Assembly: GCA_934454005.1 (NCBI GenBank)
Contig: CAKSGI010000055.1
Location: 1 to 10,996, forward strand
Length of the DNA stretch: 10,996 nucleotides
Reading direction: 5' to 3'
Source of the DNA: an uncultured Eubacteriales bacterium
GTDB taxonomy: Bacteria; Bacillota_A; Clostridia; Oscillospirales; Acutalibacteraceae
Shown: piece after piece, positions 1 through 7,905 of the stretch
How positions within the stretch are numbered: position 1 is the stretch's first letter
Layout: each line of letters begins with the position of its first letter
Made by a program: the position numbers and the translations under genes
The notes under the pieces: model-generated
Database searches by the model: none
Seen by the model: only the letters and a program-made list of their open reading frames with translations
Told to the model about the DNA's origin: nothing

Positions 1-27
1 TTATATAATAATATAAGGATGGTAATT

Positions 28-813
28 ATGGACATAGGGGTATCAACTGCATGTTTATATCCAAATATAACAGAAAATTCTTTTCAAAAATTAATAAATA
101 TAGGGTTCAAAACATTTGAAATATTTTTAAATAGTCCAAGCGAACTCGAAAATGATTTTATAATAAAGTTAAAAAATATGGCGGATAATAATAATTGTAA
201 AATAAAATCTATTCATCCATTTTCTTCTGGAATGGAACCACTTTTGCTTTTTTCTAATTATTATAGAAGGTTTAAAGATGGGTTAAAATTTTATGAAAAG
301 TACTTTTACTGCGCAGAAAAATTAGGAGCAAAAATTTTAGTTTTGCACGGCGGAAAAAATAATAGAAAAGACGGAATATCATCAGATGAATACTTTGAAA
401 GGTTTCTTAAACTTGCAGATTTAGGAGAAAAATATGGTATAATATTGGCACACGAAAATGTTAATCAATATATCTGCCAGCACATTGACTTTATTTTAAA
501 AATGAATGCTGCTTTAGATAACAAAGTAAAATATGTATTTGATATAAAGCAATCAATAAGGGCAGGGCATGACCCAATAGAGATGTGTAAAGCTATGGGC
601 AAAAATATCGTTCATGTTCATATAAATGATAATTCTAATTTACATGACTGTTTATTGCCAGGAGCAGGCACCATGAATTATAATAAAATAAAGAATTTAT
701 TAGATAGTTTTAATTATAATGGTGACATAATAATTGAGGTTTATAGAAATAATTTTAAAAACCTAAATGAAATTAAGAAGTCAGAAAAATTTTTAAACAC
801 AATCTTTAATTAA
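28..813 (+). CDS. Sugar-phosphate isomerase/epimerase-like TIM-barrel protein
   Basis: The product is about 261 aa and looks like the AP-endonuclease-2/xylose-isomerase-like TIM-barrel superfamily, commonly annotated as sugar phosphate isomerase/epimerase. Barrel strands with likely metal-binding residues are visible: the LHGGKNN segment, the glutamate in LAHENVNQ, the aspartate in YVFDIKQS, the histidines of HVHINDN, and the glutamate of IIIEVYRN near the C-terminus. The length suits the family. I chose the ATG at 28 over the ATG at 19 because AAGGA at 15-19, eight bases upstream, makes a good ribosome site, whereas the ATG at 19 overlaps that site. The substrate cannot be told from sequence. 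It lies 52 bp upstream of nrdR on the same strand, but nothing shows functional coupling. Confidence 0.8.
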   Translation: MDIGVSTACLYPNITENSFQKLINIGFKTFEIFLNSPSELENDFIIKLKNMADNNNCKIKSIHPFSSGMEPLLLFSNYYRRFKDGLKFYEKYFYCAEKLGAKILVLHGGKNNRKDGISSDEYFERFLKLADLGEKYGIILAHENVNQYICQHIDFILKMNAALDNKVKYVFDIKQSIRAGHDPIEMCKAMGKNIVHVHINDNSNLHDCLLPGAGTMNYNKIKNLLDSFNYNGDIIIEVYRNNFKNLNEIKKSEKFLNTIFN

Positions 814-865
814 AAATATATTTGTAATTTTGTGAAAAATTTTTTGTAATACATGGGGTGAAAAT

Positions 866-1330
866 ATGAGGTGTCCTTATTGTGGATTTGAAGAAAGCAA
901 AGTTATTGACTCTCGTCCAGCAGACGATGGTGAAAAAATTAGAAGAAGAAGAGAATGTATTGGTTGTGCTAAAAGATTTACAACTTATGAAATTATCGAA
1001 ACCATACCCATAGTTATTATAAAAAAAGATAAATCTAGAGAAGCATTTGATAGAGATAAACTTTTTGCAGGTCTTTTAAGAGCATGCGAAAAAAGGCCGA
1101 TATCAACTGATGATCTGGAAAAGGTAGTAGATGATATTGAATCAAAATTACAAAGCTCATTGGATAGAGAAGTACCATCTTACCTAATAGGAGAATATGC
1201 AATGGAATCACTAAAAGAACTAGATGAAGTTGCATATGTAAGATTTGCATCAGTATATAGACAGTTTAAGGATATAAATACTTTTATGCAGGAATTAAGC
1301 AAGCTTTTAGAAGAACAAGATAATTTATAA
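866..1330 (+). CDS. nrdR: Transcriptional repressor NrdR
   Basis: This is the 154-aa regulator of ribonucleotide reductase genes, which senses ATP/dATP and binds NrdR boxes. The N-terminal zinc ribbon is complete: Cys3 and Cys6 (CPYCG) with Cys31 and Cys34 (CIGC), followed by the family-typical RRRREC and FTTYE segments. An ATP-cone domain occupies roughly residues 49-139, beginning with [17 protein letters not shown]. Length and motif order match the family exactly. The ATG is preceded by GGGGTG at proper spacing. No ribonucleotide reductase gene is in the window, so its targets lie elsewhere. It converges with the zinc-ribbon membrane protein gene. Confidence 0.97.
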   Translation: MRCPYCGFEESKVIDSRPADDGEKIRRRRECIGCAKRFTTYEIIETIPIVIIKKDKSREAFDRDKLFAGLLRACEKRPISTDDLEKVVDDIESKLQSSLDREVPSYLIGEYAMESLKELDEVAYVRFASVYRQFKDINTFMQELSKLLEEQDNL

Positions 1331-1368
1331 TACTTTACAACCAAAAATATTTTAGGACAAATAAAAAT

Positions 1369-1415
1369 CCCTCCTTAAATCGTATATTTTAATTATACTA
1401 ATTATTTAAGGGGGG
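1369..1415 (-). terminator. Nested hairpin terminator in the convergent gap
   Basis: A 12-bp stem joins 1369-1380 (CCCTCCTTAAAT) and 1404-1415 (ATTTAAGGGGGG), with one non-Watson-Crick pair. The 23-nt loop contains a second small stem, GTATA/TATAC (1382-1386 with 1394-1398). On the minus strand the hairpin is followed by ATTTTTATTT, so it best terminates the zinc-ribbon gene ending at 1463. Read on the plus strand it lies 38 bp past nrdR and may act in both directions, although the plus side has only a weak T tract. Confidence 0.7.
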
Positions 1416-1462
1416 CAGGTTATTATATAAATAAAATTTATTAAATACTTTACATTCTATTC

Positions 1463-1987
1463 TTAGTATTTTATTATTCTAAATTTCCCAATTAATGGGA
1501 GTTCTTTTGCTTTTCCTCTTAACACATTAATAATTCCTAAAATACAAAAAGATATTACTATCCCTTGTAAAATAAGACAAACGACCTCTACCCAATACAA
1601 CACTTGTGCTAGGTTATAATTGTTATGCATATGACAATTCAGACTAAAAATTGTTATTGCTGCTATCATAATAATAACATTAAATATCATGTAAAAAATA
1701 AAAAGTATTATACCTTGGTTTACATGAAATCTAACAAATTTGGATTTTGGATTTGATATAAATGGAATTATAAATAAAATTCCTAAATAAGAAAATACTG
1801 ATATTCCTATATTTTTAATAATATCACTTTGACTAAATTCGTAAGTATGATCTGAAGGATTATAAGCAAAATTCGATGTACTGTTATTAGGCTGTTGCAT
1901 TTGTTCTTGATTATTTACAGGTGCTCCACAGTTCGGGCAAAATCTTTTTACTACGTAGATTTCCTTGCCACATCTATTACAAGTCAT
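1463..1987 (-). CDS. Zinc-ribbon membrane protein, DUF4870/Tic20-like
   Basis: The product is 174 aa. The N-terminus is a zinc ribbon with Cys3/Cys6 and Cys17/Cys20 (CNRCG, CPNCG), followed by a polar Q/N/S-rich linker to about residue 55. Three hydrophobic segments follow: about 58-78 (NIGISVFSYLGILFIIPFI), about 92-114 and about 132-155. The stretch KFVRFHVNQGIILF and the C-terminal LPLIGKFRIIK are typical of the DUF4870/Tic20-like family of small membrane proteins of unknown function. The ATG is preceded by AAAGGGAG, about 11 bases upstream. The gene is alone on its strand between the hup terminator and its own terminator. No function can be assigned. Confidence 0.8.
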   Translation of the reverse strand: MTCNRCGKEIYVVKRFCPNCGAPVNNQEQMQQPNNSTSNFAYNPSDHTYEFSQSDIIKNIGISVFSYLGILFIIPFISNPKSKFVRFHVNQGIILFIFYMIFNVIIMIAAITIFSLNCHMHNNYNLAQVLYWVEVVCLILQGIVISFCILGIINVLRGKAKELPLIGKFRIIKY

Positions 1988-2123
1988 ATGAAAGTCAACT
2001 CCCTTTTAAGAATTAATGTTCAATACAATATCCCACATTGCTAAATTTAAACACCTATAATTGTAATATGATAAAATCATACAAAACAATAATAAATATA
2101 TATTAATTTTTTATAAAAAACTA

Positions 2124-2164
2124 AATTGCCTCAAATTGTGTACACAGTACGATTTGAGACAATT
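2124..2164 (-). terminator. Rho-independent terminator of hup
   Basis: AATTG-C-CTCAAAT (2124-2136) pairs with ATTTGAG-A-CAATT (2152-2164), giving 12 paired bases around one mismatch and a 15-nt loop. On the minus strand it is followed by TTTAGTTTTTTATAAAA. It starts 27 bp past the hup stop and closes the flippase-mazG-hup cluster. Confidence 0.8.
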
Positions 2165-2191
2165 ACAAAACTTGTGAATTTGTATTTAACT

Positions 2192-2467
2192 TTAACGATT
2201 AACTGCATCTTTAAATACTTTACCAGCCTTAAAAGCAGGTACATTGGATGCAGGAATTTTTATTGCCTCATTTGTTCTTGGATCACGTCCAGTTCTTTCA
2301 TTTCTGTGTCTAAGTTCAAATGTTCCAAATCCTACTAATTGAACTTTTTCAGCTTTAGCAACAGACTCCATAATAGAATCTATAAAAGCTCCTACTGCTT
2401 TCTCTGCATCTTTTTTTGTTAAACCACTTTTTTCTGCAATTGCTGCAACTAATTCTGTTTTATTCAT
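2192..2467 (-). CDS. hup: HU family DNA-binding protein
   Basis: This is a 91-aa histone-like nucleoid protein that binds and bends DNA as a dimer. It begins MNKTELVAAIAEKSGLTKKD, has the central VQLVGFGTFELRHR strand, the DNA-contacting arm RTGRDPRTNEAIKIPAS, and the C-terminal PAFKAGKVFKDAVN helix. All are canonical for HU/IHF proteins, and the length is exact for the family. I chose the ATG at 2467 because GGAGG lies eight bases upstream; the frame stays open five more codons but that extension runs through the ribosome site. It is the last gene of the minus-strand cluster after mazG, a gene order common in clostridia. Confidence 0.97.
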   Translation of the reverse strand: MNKTELVAAIAEKSGLTKKDAEKAVGAFIDSIMESVAKAEKVQLVGFGTFELRHRNERTGRDPRTNEAIKIPASNVPAFKAGKVFKDAVNR

Positions 2468-2523
2468 TTTGTATTCCTCCAATTTTAATAATATATATTT
2501 ATCCAGCTTATGCTGGTTTAAAA

Positions 2524-3312
2524 CTATTTTTTAGATTCAATCCATATAGAATCTAGATTTTTATCGGATAATCTAGAAACATCTAGACCCATTTCATCAA
2601 CAATTTTTTCAAATTTTGTAAACCTTTTAATAAATTTATCACACGATTTTGTAAGAGCATAATCAGGGTCTATTTTTAAAATTCTCGAGACATTCACAAC
2701 AGAAAACAATAAATCTCCAATTTCTTCAAAACAATTATCAACAGAATTTTCACCTATAGCTTCAGATAATTCCTGATATTCTTCAATTATTTTCTCCATA
2801 GCCTCATTTACATCTTTAAAATCTAATCCTATTTTTGAAGCCTTTTGCTGGATTTTTTTACTTCTCATAAGTGGAGGTAAGGCTTTTGATATACTATTCA
2901 TAACCTCACTTTGATTTTTTTGAGATTTTGTCTTCATCTTTATTTTATCCCAATTTTGCAAAACTTCTTCACTAGAACTCAATTTCAAGTCTGAGAATAT
3001 ATGGGGATGCCTTATAACTAATTTTTTACATATCCCATCAACAACATCAGAAAAATTAAAATTTTTCAATTCTTCCTCCATTTTAGAGTGAAATACAACT
3101 TGTAAAAGTACATCTCCTAACTCTTCTTTTAAAAGCTCTGGATTATTAGTGTCTATAGCTTCTATAGCCTCGTATGTTTCCTCAATAAAATTAGATCTAA
3201 TGCTTTTATGAGTTTGTTCTTTATCCCAAGGACATCCTTTGGGAGATCTTAAAATATCCATAATTTTAACTAAATCTGATATTTCATATTTATCTTTAAA
3301 CTCAAAATCCAT
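2524..3312 (-). CDS. mazG: Nucleoside triphosphate pyrophosphohydrolase MazG
   Basis: This 262-aa protein hydrolyses NTPs to NMP and pyrophosphate, a house-cleaning activity. Both MazG domains are present. The first has the signature GCPWDKEQTHKSI (residues 26-38), the metal-binding EE at 44-45 (NFIEETYE), and EELGD at 63-67. The second, in the C-terminal half, has KIIEEYQELSEAI and CFEEIGDLLFSVVNVSR. The length fits the two-domain form. The ATG is preceded by GAAGG. It lies 51 bp downstream of the flippase gene and 56 bp upstream of hup, consistent with one transcription unit. In Bacillus the equivalent domain (YabN) also neighbours a SpoVB-like flippase (YabM). Confidence 0.95.
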   Translation of the reverse strand: MDFEFKDKYEISDLVKIMDILRSPKGCPWDKEQTHKSIRSNFIEETYEAIEAIDTNNPELLKEELGDVLLQVVFHSKMEEELKNFNFSDVVDGICKKLVIRHPHIFSDLKLSSSEEVLQNWDKIKMKTKSQKNQSEVMNSISKALPPLMRSKKIQQKASKIGLDFKDVNEAMEKIIEEYQELSEAIGENSVDNCFEEIGDLLFSVVNVSRILKIDPDYALTKSCDKFIKRFTKFEKIVDEMGLDVSRLSDKNLDSIWIESKK

Positions 3313-3363
3313 TTTTCAACCTTCTAATGATTTTTTCGCTATTTATATCCAGCTTTGTCTATT

Positions 3364-5142
3364 TTACCTTATAAGTCTCAATTTTTCAAGTGTTTTTACA
3401 AATTTTTCACCTTTTGGCATCATTTTTACATCATCAGCCGTTAGTGCCCTAAGTAAAAACAACGCAATCACATATACAAACACCGCTATAATTATAGCAA
3501 TAAGGGTAGCCACCTTATCCTTTACTATATGCACTAATAGACCATAAGAAACATAGGCTGAAACAGCGCAAAATGTTCCTGCTAAAAGCGGCTTTATAAG
3601 TACAGATACTAGATTAAATTTTATTTTGGTCTCCTTTGATAAATAATACAACGAAGCAACAGTTACAAAACCATAGCAAAAGATGGTTCCTGCTCCAGCA
3701 CCTTGAATATTTATTTGAGGTATCCCCACTAAGACGTAATTAAGAAAAATTTTCATTATTACACCTATACTTAATAATTTTACTGGTAAATCCACTCTAC
3801 CTACAGCCTGAAGCATACTACAAATCGGTGTACTGGTAGAAGCAAATATTCCTCCAACTCCCAATAGTACTAACACGCTCGCAGAAATGATTACCTCACT
3901 ACCTGTTTTTCCACCTCCATAAATTAAGTTCATTATAGGATATGATAGCGCTACCATGCCAAGACCTGCAGGAATCGTGATTAAAGTTGTAAGCTTTAAA
4001 ACTACCTCTATATTTTTCTTTAAAATTCTTTTGCTGCCACTTGCCCATGCCGCAGTAACAGATGGCAATGCACTTATCCCAAAGGCTTGTGTTACTGCGG
4101 GAATAAGCATCATAATAGTTGAGGCAAAAGAAAAGCATCCATACAAATATGTATGTGTACGATCTCCTTCACTTCCGTTTCTTATGTTTTCATCTATTAA
4201 ATTTCCGTATTCTGAAATCAATATTTGAGCATTATGGGGACTTTTCATTATATTAGCTATTCTATCCTGAATAAGCGTAACGTCTATAAACGTAGCTAAA
4301 TTCATTATTACTGCTCCCAACCCAACTGGAAGTGCAATACTCGCTATTTTTTTTAATGTACGTTTATAAGAAATAGATTTCGGCGCCTCTTTTAATTGTT
4401 TTTTTGTTATCCCATCGCCCTTCATCCTAAATCTAATAACTAAATAGATAAATCCTAAAACAGCACCTATAGGAATGGCCAATATCGCCCCAGCTGCAGC
4501 AAAAGGTGCTATAGCTAATAGTGCTTTTTCTTCCGTATCGCATTCTTTTCCAAATACTATCCCTGTGGAATGAAACTGATTAATTCCATACATAACAATC
4601 CCATAAGCTAGCGATAAACCCAATACAAATTTTATAAGGGATTCTATAAATTCAGATATAGCTGTTGGCATCATATCCCTCAGACCTTCATAGTACCCTC
4701 TATATATAGACATCAAACAAGCAAATATTATAGTTGGTGCTAAAGCATACATAGTATATTTGCTTTCTGGCGTTTTTATAATATTAGTCGTATAAAAGGG
4801 AATAGCCAAAATCATTATTAAAAAAGCTGTTGTTCCGGTTAGTAAAAATAAAGGTATTGAAATTCTGTGAGTCTTTCTTACATCTCTAAATCTACCCTTT
4901 ACCATATTTTCTGATACTAGCTTTGATATAGCAATTGGAAAACCAGCTGTTGCAAGCGCATATAATGGTGAATAAAGTTCGTATGCAGTTCCATAATAGC
5001 CCATCCCAACTCCGCCTATTAATCTGCCAAGAGGAATTTTAAAAAGCGCACCCAAAACTTTACCTAGAGCCATACTAATTGTTAGTATCATTGCGCCTTT
5101 AACGAATGATTGCTTCCCAATAGATTTTTCTTTTTTTTTCAA
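3364..5142 (-). CDS. SpoVB/YabM-like polysaccharide flippase (MOP superfamily)
   Basis: This polytopic membrane protein has about 14 hydrophobic segments and belongs to the polysaccharide-transporter/MATE-like MOP superfamily, the group that includes SpoVB, YabM and MurJ. The N-terminal KGAMILTISMALGKVLGALF, RLIGGVGMGYYGTAYELY and ATAGFPIAISKLVSE are highly typical. Members move lipid-linked cell-wall precursors across the membrane, and SpoVB acts in spore cortex formation. Synteny with mazG and hup makes it the positional match of yabM, which clostridial annotations usually call spoVB. I chose the TTG at 5142 because AGGGGTGAG lies just upstream; an earlier in-frame TTG at 5157 would place the start before that site. 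The chosen protein is 592 aa. It has its own promoter-like sequence just downstream of the PBP terminator. Confidence 0.88.
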   Translation of the reverse strand: MKKKEKSIGKQSFVKGAMILTISMALGKVLGALFKIPLGRLIGGVGMGYYGTAYELYSPLYALATAGFPIAISKLVSENMVKGRFRDVRKTHRISIPLFLLTGTTAFLIMILAIPFYTTNIIKTPESKYTMYALAPTIIFACLMSIYRGYYEGLRDMMPTAISEFIESLIKFVLGLSLAYGIVMYGINQFHSTGIVFGKECDTEEKALLAIAPFAAAGAILAIPIGAVLGFIYLVIRFRMKGDGITKKQLKEAPKSISYKRTLKKIASIALPVGLGAVIMNLATFIDVTLIQDRIANIMKSPHNAQILISEYGNLIDENIRNGSEGDRTHTYLYGCFSFASTIMMLIPAVTQAFGISALPSVTAAWASGSKRILKKNIEVVLKLTTLITIPAGLGMVALSYPIMNLIYGGGKTGSEVIISASVLVLLGVGGIFASTSTPICSMLQAVGRVDLPVKLLSIGVIMKIFLNYVLVGIPQINIQGAGAGTIFCYGFVTVASLYYLSKETKIKFNLVSVLIKPLLAGTFCAVSAYVSYGLLVHIVKDKVATLIAIIIAVFVYVIALFLLRALTADDVKMMPKGEKFVKTLEKLRLIR

Positions 5143-5184
5143 TATCTCACCCCTCAAATAAAAAACACAATCATATTTAAATAT

Positions 5185-5211
5185 ATTATACCAAATACTA
5201 TCATATGTCCA
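5185..5211 (-). promoter_or_regulatory. Probable promoter of the flippase-mazG-hup cluster
   Basis: On the minus strand an extended -10 element, TGGTATAAT, has its TATAAT at 5190-5185. A -35-like TGGACA lies at 5211-5206 with a short 15-bp spacer. It sits between the PBP terminator and the flippase start, leaving a leader of about 35 nt. No clear sporulation sigma factor motif was recognised. Confidence 0.5.
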
Positions 5212-5236
5212 GATAAATAATCAAAACAATATTAAA

Positions 5237-5278
5237 AAATTTCCTTTTAGCAAAATACTTTTATGCCAAAAGGAATTT
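5237..5278 (-). terminator. Rho-independent terminator of the PBP gene
   Basis: On the minus strand AAATTCCTTTTGGCA pairs with TGCTAAAAGGAAATTT, with one G-U pair and a one-base bulge. The hairpin ends directly in a TTTTTT run. It lies seven bases past the PBP stop codon and separates that gene from the flippase cluster. Confidence 0.85.
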
Positions 5279-5284
5279 ATACCA

Positions 5285-6904
5285 TTATTTAAAATAAGAG
5301 CGAAGTTGAGTATACATATCATCCACTATCCGCTTAAATATTGGGCCACAACTTTCGCCTCCTCCAACGCCATCTTCTGCAAGAACAACAATAGAATACT
5401 TGGGATTATCAACTGGATAAAATCCAGCATACCATGCTTGTATAACTGATTTTCCATCTTTATTTAATATCCCGGTCTCCGCTGTTGCCGTTTTTGCTGC
5501 TGCGGAAACATTTTCTGGCTTCCCTTTTATACTAGTTCCCGACTCAACCGATTGTAACATAGCCTTTTTCAAAATTATAGCGGTTTTATCTGATATAACT
5601 TTCGAAATTTTATCATCCTGCATTTTTTTTACAAATTTAAGGTCTTCATCCACTAATCCCTCGACTAATTTAGGAATCCGATATTCACCAGATGAAGCAA
5701 TTGAATTAATCAATCCCGATATCTGTATTGGTGTTGCAAGTAATTCACCTTGTCCAAAGGAGAAATTTGCCATCGACATTTTATCATATAAACTAGATGG
5801 TTTTGGAATATTTCCTGCCTCAGATATTATACCAGGAGACAATTCTATTTCCTCTCCAAACCCAAACCTCTTAGATAAATCTACCATATCTTTTGGAAGT
5901 AACGGTTTTGAAATATTTACAAAATATCCATTGCAAGAGCATGCAATAGCATCGTACAAATTTACTTTTCCATGATTGTTTCCATTATAACAACTAAAGT
6001 TTCTTCCATCTACATTTATATTGCCTTTGCAATCGTAAATCTGTTGAGGATCTAACCCATGTTCAAGTGCTGCAGAAGCCGTTACAAGCTTAAAAATTGA
6101 TCCAACATTATATGGAATTAGTGCTCTATTAACTAGAGGAGAATCATTCGATTTAATCGCCTCCCCTAAATCATTTTGAGAAAAATCAGGCATACTTACA
6201 AGCGCCCTTATTTTACACGTTGGAACCTCTGTTACAATAATTGCTCCCTTTTTCAACCCTTTTCTAGCAGCCCTTTGTGCTATTTCTTGTATTTGGGAAT
6301 CAATTGTTAAAACTACTCCCTTAGAATTCATATAAGAACTATCTGTAATTTCTTTTTTATCTCCTTGTAAAATATTATTCACAGCGTCAACTTTGTATTT
6401 GACCTTTATGCCTACACCTGTATCTGATAAGTATTCATCATAAGATTTTTCGATTCCATATATACCTTTTTTAGATTCATCAATATATCCGATTATATGC
6501 GGAGCTAATTGATAATCATTGTATCTTATAGGAATTCTAAAAACATCGATATTCTCTGAAGTAATAGATCTATCTTTTAAATTAATCATAAATGGTTTTC
6601 CGTATGCCAATTTAGAAAGAGTATCTTCACGTTCCTTTCTATTTAGAATAGAACAAAGCTTATTAGACGTTTCAATGCTCGGATACACAGCTGCAAGATT
6701 CTGAAACTTATTATTTGTAAAAGGCTTCATATTGCAATCATATATATTTCCTCTACCATTCGATACTTCAAGAGTATAAGAGCTCTGACTTTTAGCTGCC
6801 TGCGATAACCATGATCCCTTTGATAAAGAATAAACTCTTATAACCATAGTGCAAATAGATACCATCAAAACTGAAAATAATACTAGCACTCTATTATTAT
6901 ACAT
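5285..6904 (-). CDS. Class B penicillin-binding protein, peptidoglycan transpeptidase
   Basis: This 539-aa protein crosslinks peptidoglycan on the outer face of the membrane. A single N-terminal membrane anchor (about residues 6-25) is followed by a non-catalytic dimerisation-like region with SNGRGNIYDCNMKPF (about 48-62), then the transpeptidase domain from about residue 195. The nucleophile motif is S269-I-F-K272 (NVGSIFKLVTA) and the second motif is S323-C-N325 (CSCNGYF). The third motif, normally KTG, reads K471-T-A473 (SAAAKTATAETG), a Gly-to-Ala change at a usually invariant place. No PASTA domains are present. The ATG has GAGGTGAT seven bases upstream. The length and lack of PASTA resemble the FtsI/PBP2-like paralogs common in clostridia; whether it serves growth or sporulation is not shown. 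Confidence 0.9.
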   Translation of the reverse strand: MYNNRVLVLFSVLMVSICTMVIRVYSLSKGSWLSQAAKSQSSYTLEVSNGRGNIYDCNMKPFTNNKFQNLAAVYPSIETSNKLCSILNRKEREDTLSKLAYGKPFMINLKDRSITSENIDVFRIPIRYNDYQLAPHIIGYIDESKKGIYGIEKSYDEYLSDTGVGIKVKYKVDAVNNILQGDKKEITDSSYMNSKGVVLTIDSQIQEIAQRAARKGLKKGAIIVTEVPTCKIRALVSMPDFSQNDLGEAIKSNDSPLVNRALIPYNVGSIFKLVTASAALEHGLDPQQIYDCKGNINVDGRNFSCYNGNNHGKVNLYDAIACSCNGYFVNISKPLLPKDMVDLSKRFGFGEEIELSPGIISEAGNIPKPSSLYDKMSMANFSFGQGELLATPIQISGLINSIASSGEYRIPKLVEGLVDEDLKFVKKMQDDKISKVISDKTAIILKKAMLQSVESGTSIKGKPENVSAAAKTATAETGILNKDGKSVIQAWYAGFYPVDNPKYSIVVLAEDGVGGGESCGPIFKRIVDDMYTQLRSYFK

Positions 6905-7093
6905 ATACTATATCACCTCAAAAGTGTATATTAGTATTATTTATACTTTGCATTTAAAAATTCAAAAAATGTATATAAGATTTGAATTATTTCATATAAA
7001 AAGAAAGCAAGCATTTGAAAACAACAACTTATTACAATATATATATCAAAGTGACATCCAATACAAAAATTGAAACTAGAAAACCAATCAAAT

Positions 7094-7122
7094 AGAGGCT
7101 AATCAATTAATGATCAGCCCCT
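7094..7122 (-). terminator. Terminator closing the bacteriocin-like locus
   Basis: A 12-bp stem with a five-base loop joins AGAGGCTAATCA (7094-7105) and TGATCAGCCCCT (7111-7122). As minus-strand RNA it is fully paired with two G-U pairs and is followed by ATTTGATTGGTTTT. As plus-strand RNA it has two mismatches but a better T tract, so it could be bidirectional. It is the last element of the accessory region before the PBP gene upstream region. Between it and the PBP start (6905-7090) I see no gene and no convincing promoter, only AT-rich DNA. Confidence 0.6.
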
Positions 7123-7160
7123 TATTTTTATTTAAATCTAGTATATAAAAGGTAATATAT

Positions 7161-7287
7161 TTACACTTGCCACCCTCCCTGATTGACTAATTCATAAAAT
7201 TTTTTCAAATCCAGTAATAATAAGTGCTCCAATTGCAGGACTCACTGCCAAACCTCCAGCTCATATAGCTCACTTGTTTGTTAACAT
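7161..7287 (-). pseudogene. Degenerate small bacteriocin-like peptide (copy A)
   Basis: Reading the minus strand from ATG at 7287 gives M-L-T-N-K-stop-A-I-stop, then AGGLAVSPAIGALIITGFEK. After that a six-A run breaks the frame, and with one A removed it continues FYELVNQGGWQV-stop. The same pattern (N-K, A-I-R-x-G-V-L-A, then F/Y-Y-E/S-L-x-x-Q) occurs in copies C (10406-10498) and D (10734-10856), which shows this is a relic of a shared peptide family. Two in-frame TGA codons plus the frameshift make it non-functional. No immunity gene follows it; the locus terminator does. Confidence 0.65.
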
Positions 7288-7362
7288 TTGCTACTAACAG
7301 CATCTATTTTGTGGTGTAGATTAATTTTTTGTTCTGTTATTTTTTAAATTACTTTATTTTTT
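7285..7362 (+). repeat. Conserved intergenic element, copy A
   Basis: This AT-rich element contains the core CATCTATTTTGTGGTGTAG flanked by TAACAG on the left and ATTAATTTTTTGTTCTGTTA on the right. It matches copies at 9759-9836, 10497-10575 and 10854-10930 over about 75 bp in the same orientation. The TAACAG/CTGTTA ends are complementary and could close a stem. In all four copies it lies, on the minus strand, between the last codons of a 54-aa-type membrane-protein gene and the start of a peptide relic or gene. Confidence 0.85.
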
Positions 7363-7393
7363 CTATTAATACAAATATTATAATTAATAACAT
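7349..7393 (-). pseudogene. 3' remnant of a 54-aa two-TM protein gene
   Basis: The minus-strand codons encode MLLIIIFVLIEKIK-stop. This aligns with the C-termini of the intact 54-aa proteins at 9824-9988 (LLAVVFVLKGKIK) and 10562-10726 (FTLISVLKERIK), and the stop is followed by the same conserved element. Upstream codons contain several stops (TGA, TAA, TAA), so only the tail remains. The rest of 7394-7513 shows no gene that I can support. Confidence 0.5.
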
Positions 7394-7513
7394 TTATTAT
7401 GTAATTCTATATCAATCACTCATTTTGACTTCTGTTTTTGCTTTTTATTCCTTACCAAGGTAATAATCTGTTTTGTGATATAGATTTAAGATGATTAACT
7501 TAAATATTAAATT

Positions 7514-7894
7514 CTATTTATCTTCTTGTAAAAAATCCCTTATTAACTTGTTCGCTATAAGGAATATCCAGATTGTAAATATTCCGTAAACTAGTACTAA
7601 GGTTACATTAGATTCTATATTATTTATCTTTAGTAAATGCTTAACAACCAATGCTATAGGATAAGGTATACCAGCAAACATTAAATCTACTAAAGCTACC
7701 TTTTTAAACATTTTATGTTTTCTTATCTTAATCAGTTTTATACCAAGCAATAAAGAACCAATAGCTCCAATAGAGCACATTAAATAAAACCATATGTCAT
7801 CCTCATGCATCGGCCATAGATGTCCTGCACAGCTAAACATAATTAATATATACCCTAAACCCCACAAGTTTACTATCGTATTTTTATTTTCCAT
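7514..7894 (-). CDS. Four-TM membrane protein, probable bacteriocin immunity protein
   Basis: The product is 126 aa with four hydrophobic segments: about residues 8-25 (NLWGLGYILIMF), 34-54 (IWFYLMCSIGAIGSLLLGI), 64-85 (VALVDLMFAGIPYPIALVV) and 96-117. I do not recognise a named family. The start is the ATG at 7894, which has a near-perfect AGGAGGTGA six bases upstream; the frame is open further but that extension runs back into the bacteriocin gene. The gene begins 11 bp after the bacteriocin-like stop codon, and its ribosome site abuts that stop, so the two are almost certainly co-translated. This pairing, the small size and the all-membrane nature suggest self-immunity. That role is inferred from context, not from homology. 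Confidence 0.7.
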   Translation of the reverse strand: MENKNTIVNLWGLGYILIMFSCAGHLWPMHEDDIWFYLMCSIGAIGSLLLGIKLIKIRKHKMFKKVALVDLMFAGIPYPIALVVKHLLKINNIESNVTLVLVYGIFTIWIFLIANKLIRDFLQEDK

Positions 7895-7905
7895 TATTTC
7901 ACCTC

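Noticed and set aside
822..850. Promoter TTGTAA-17-TGTAAT for nrdR
   Set aside because: The hexamers and spacing look right, but the predicted start would cut into the nrdR ribosome site at about 855-860, so I do not call it.
2503..2516. Short hairpin CCAGC-TTAT-GCTGG between mazG and hup, as a terminator
   Set aside because: The five-base stem has no T tract on the minus strand. The nearby AAGCTGGATA is also seen before mazG (3346-3355) but is too short to interpret.
6849..7073. 74-codon plus-strand open frame over the PBP 5' end
   Set aside because: It lies antisense to the PBP start and in AT-rich DNA, has no ribosome site, and its translation has no recognisable domain.
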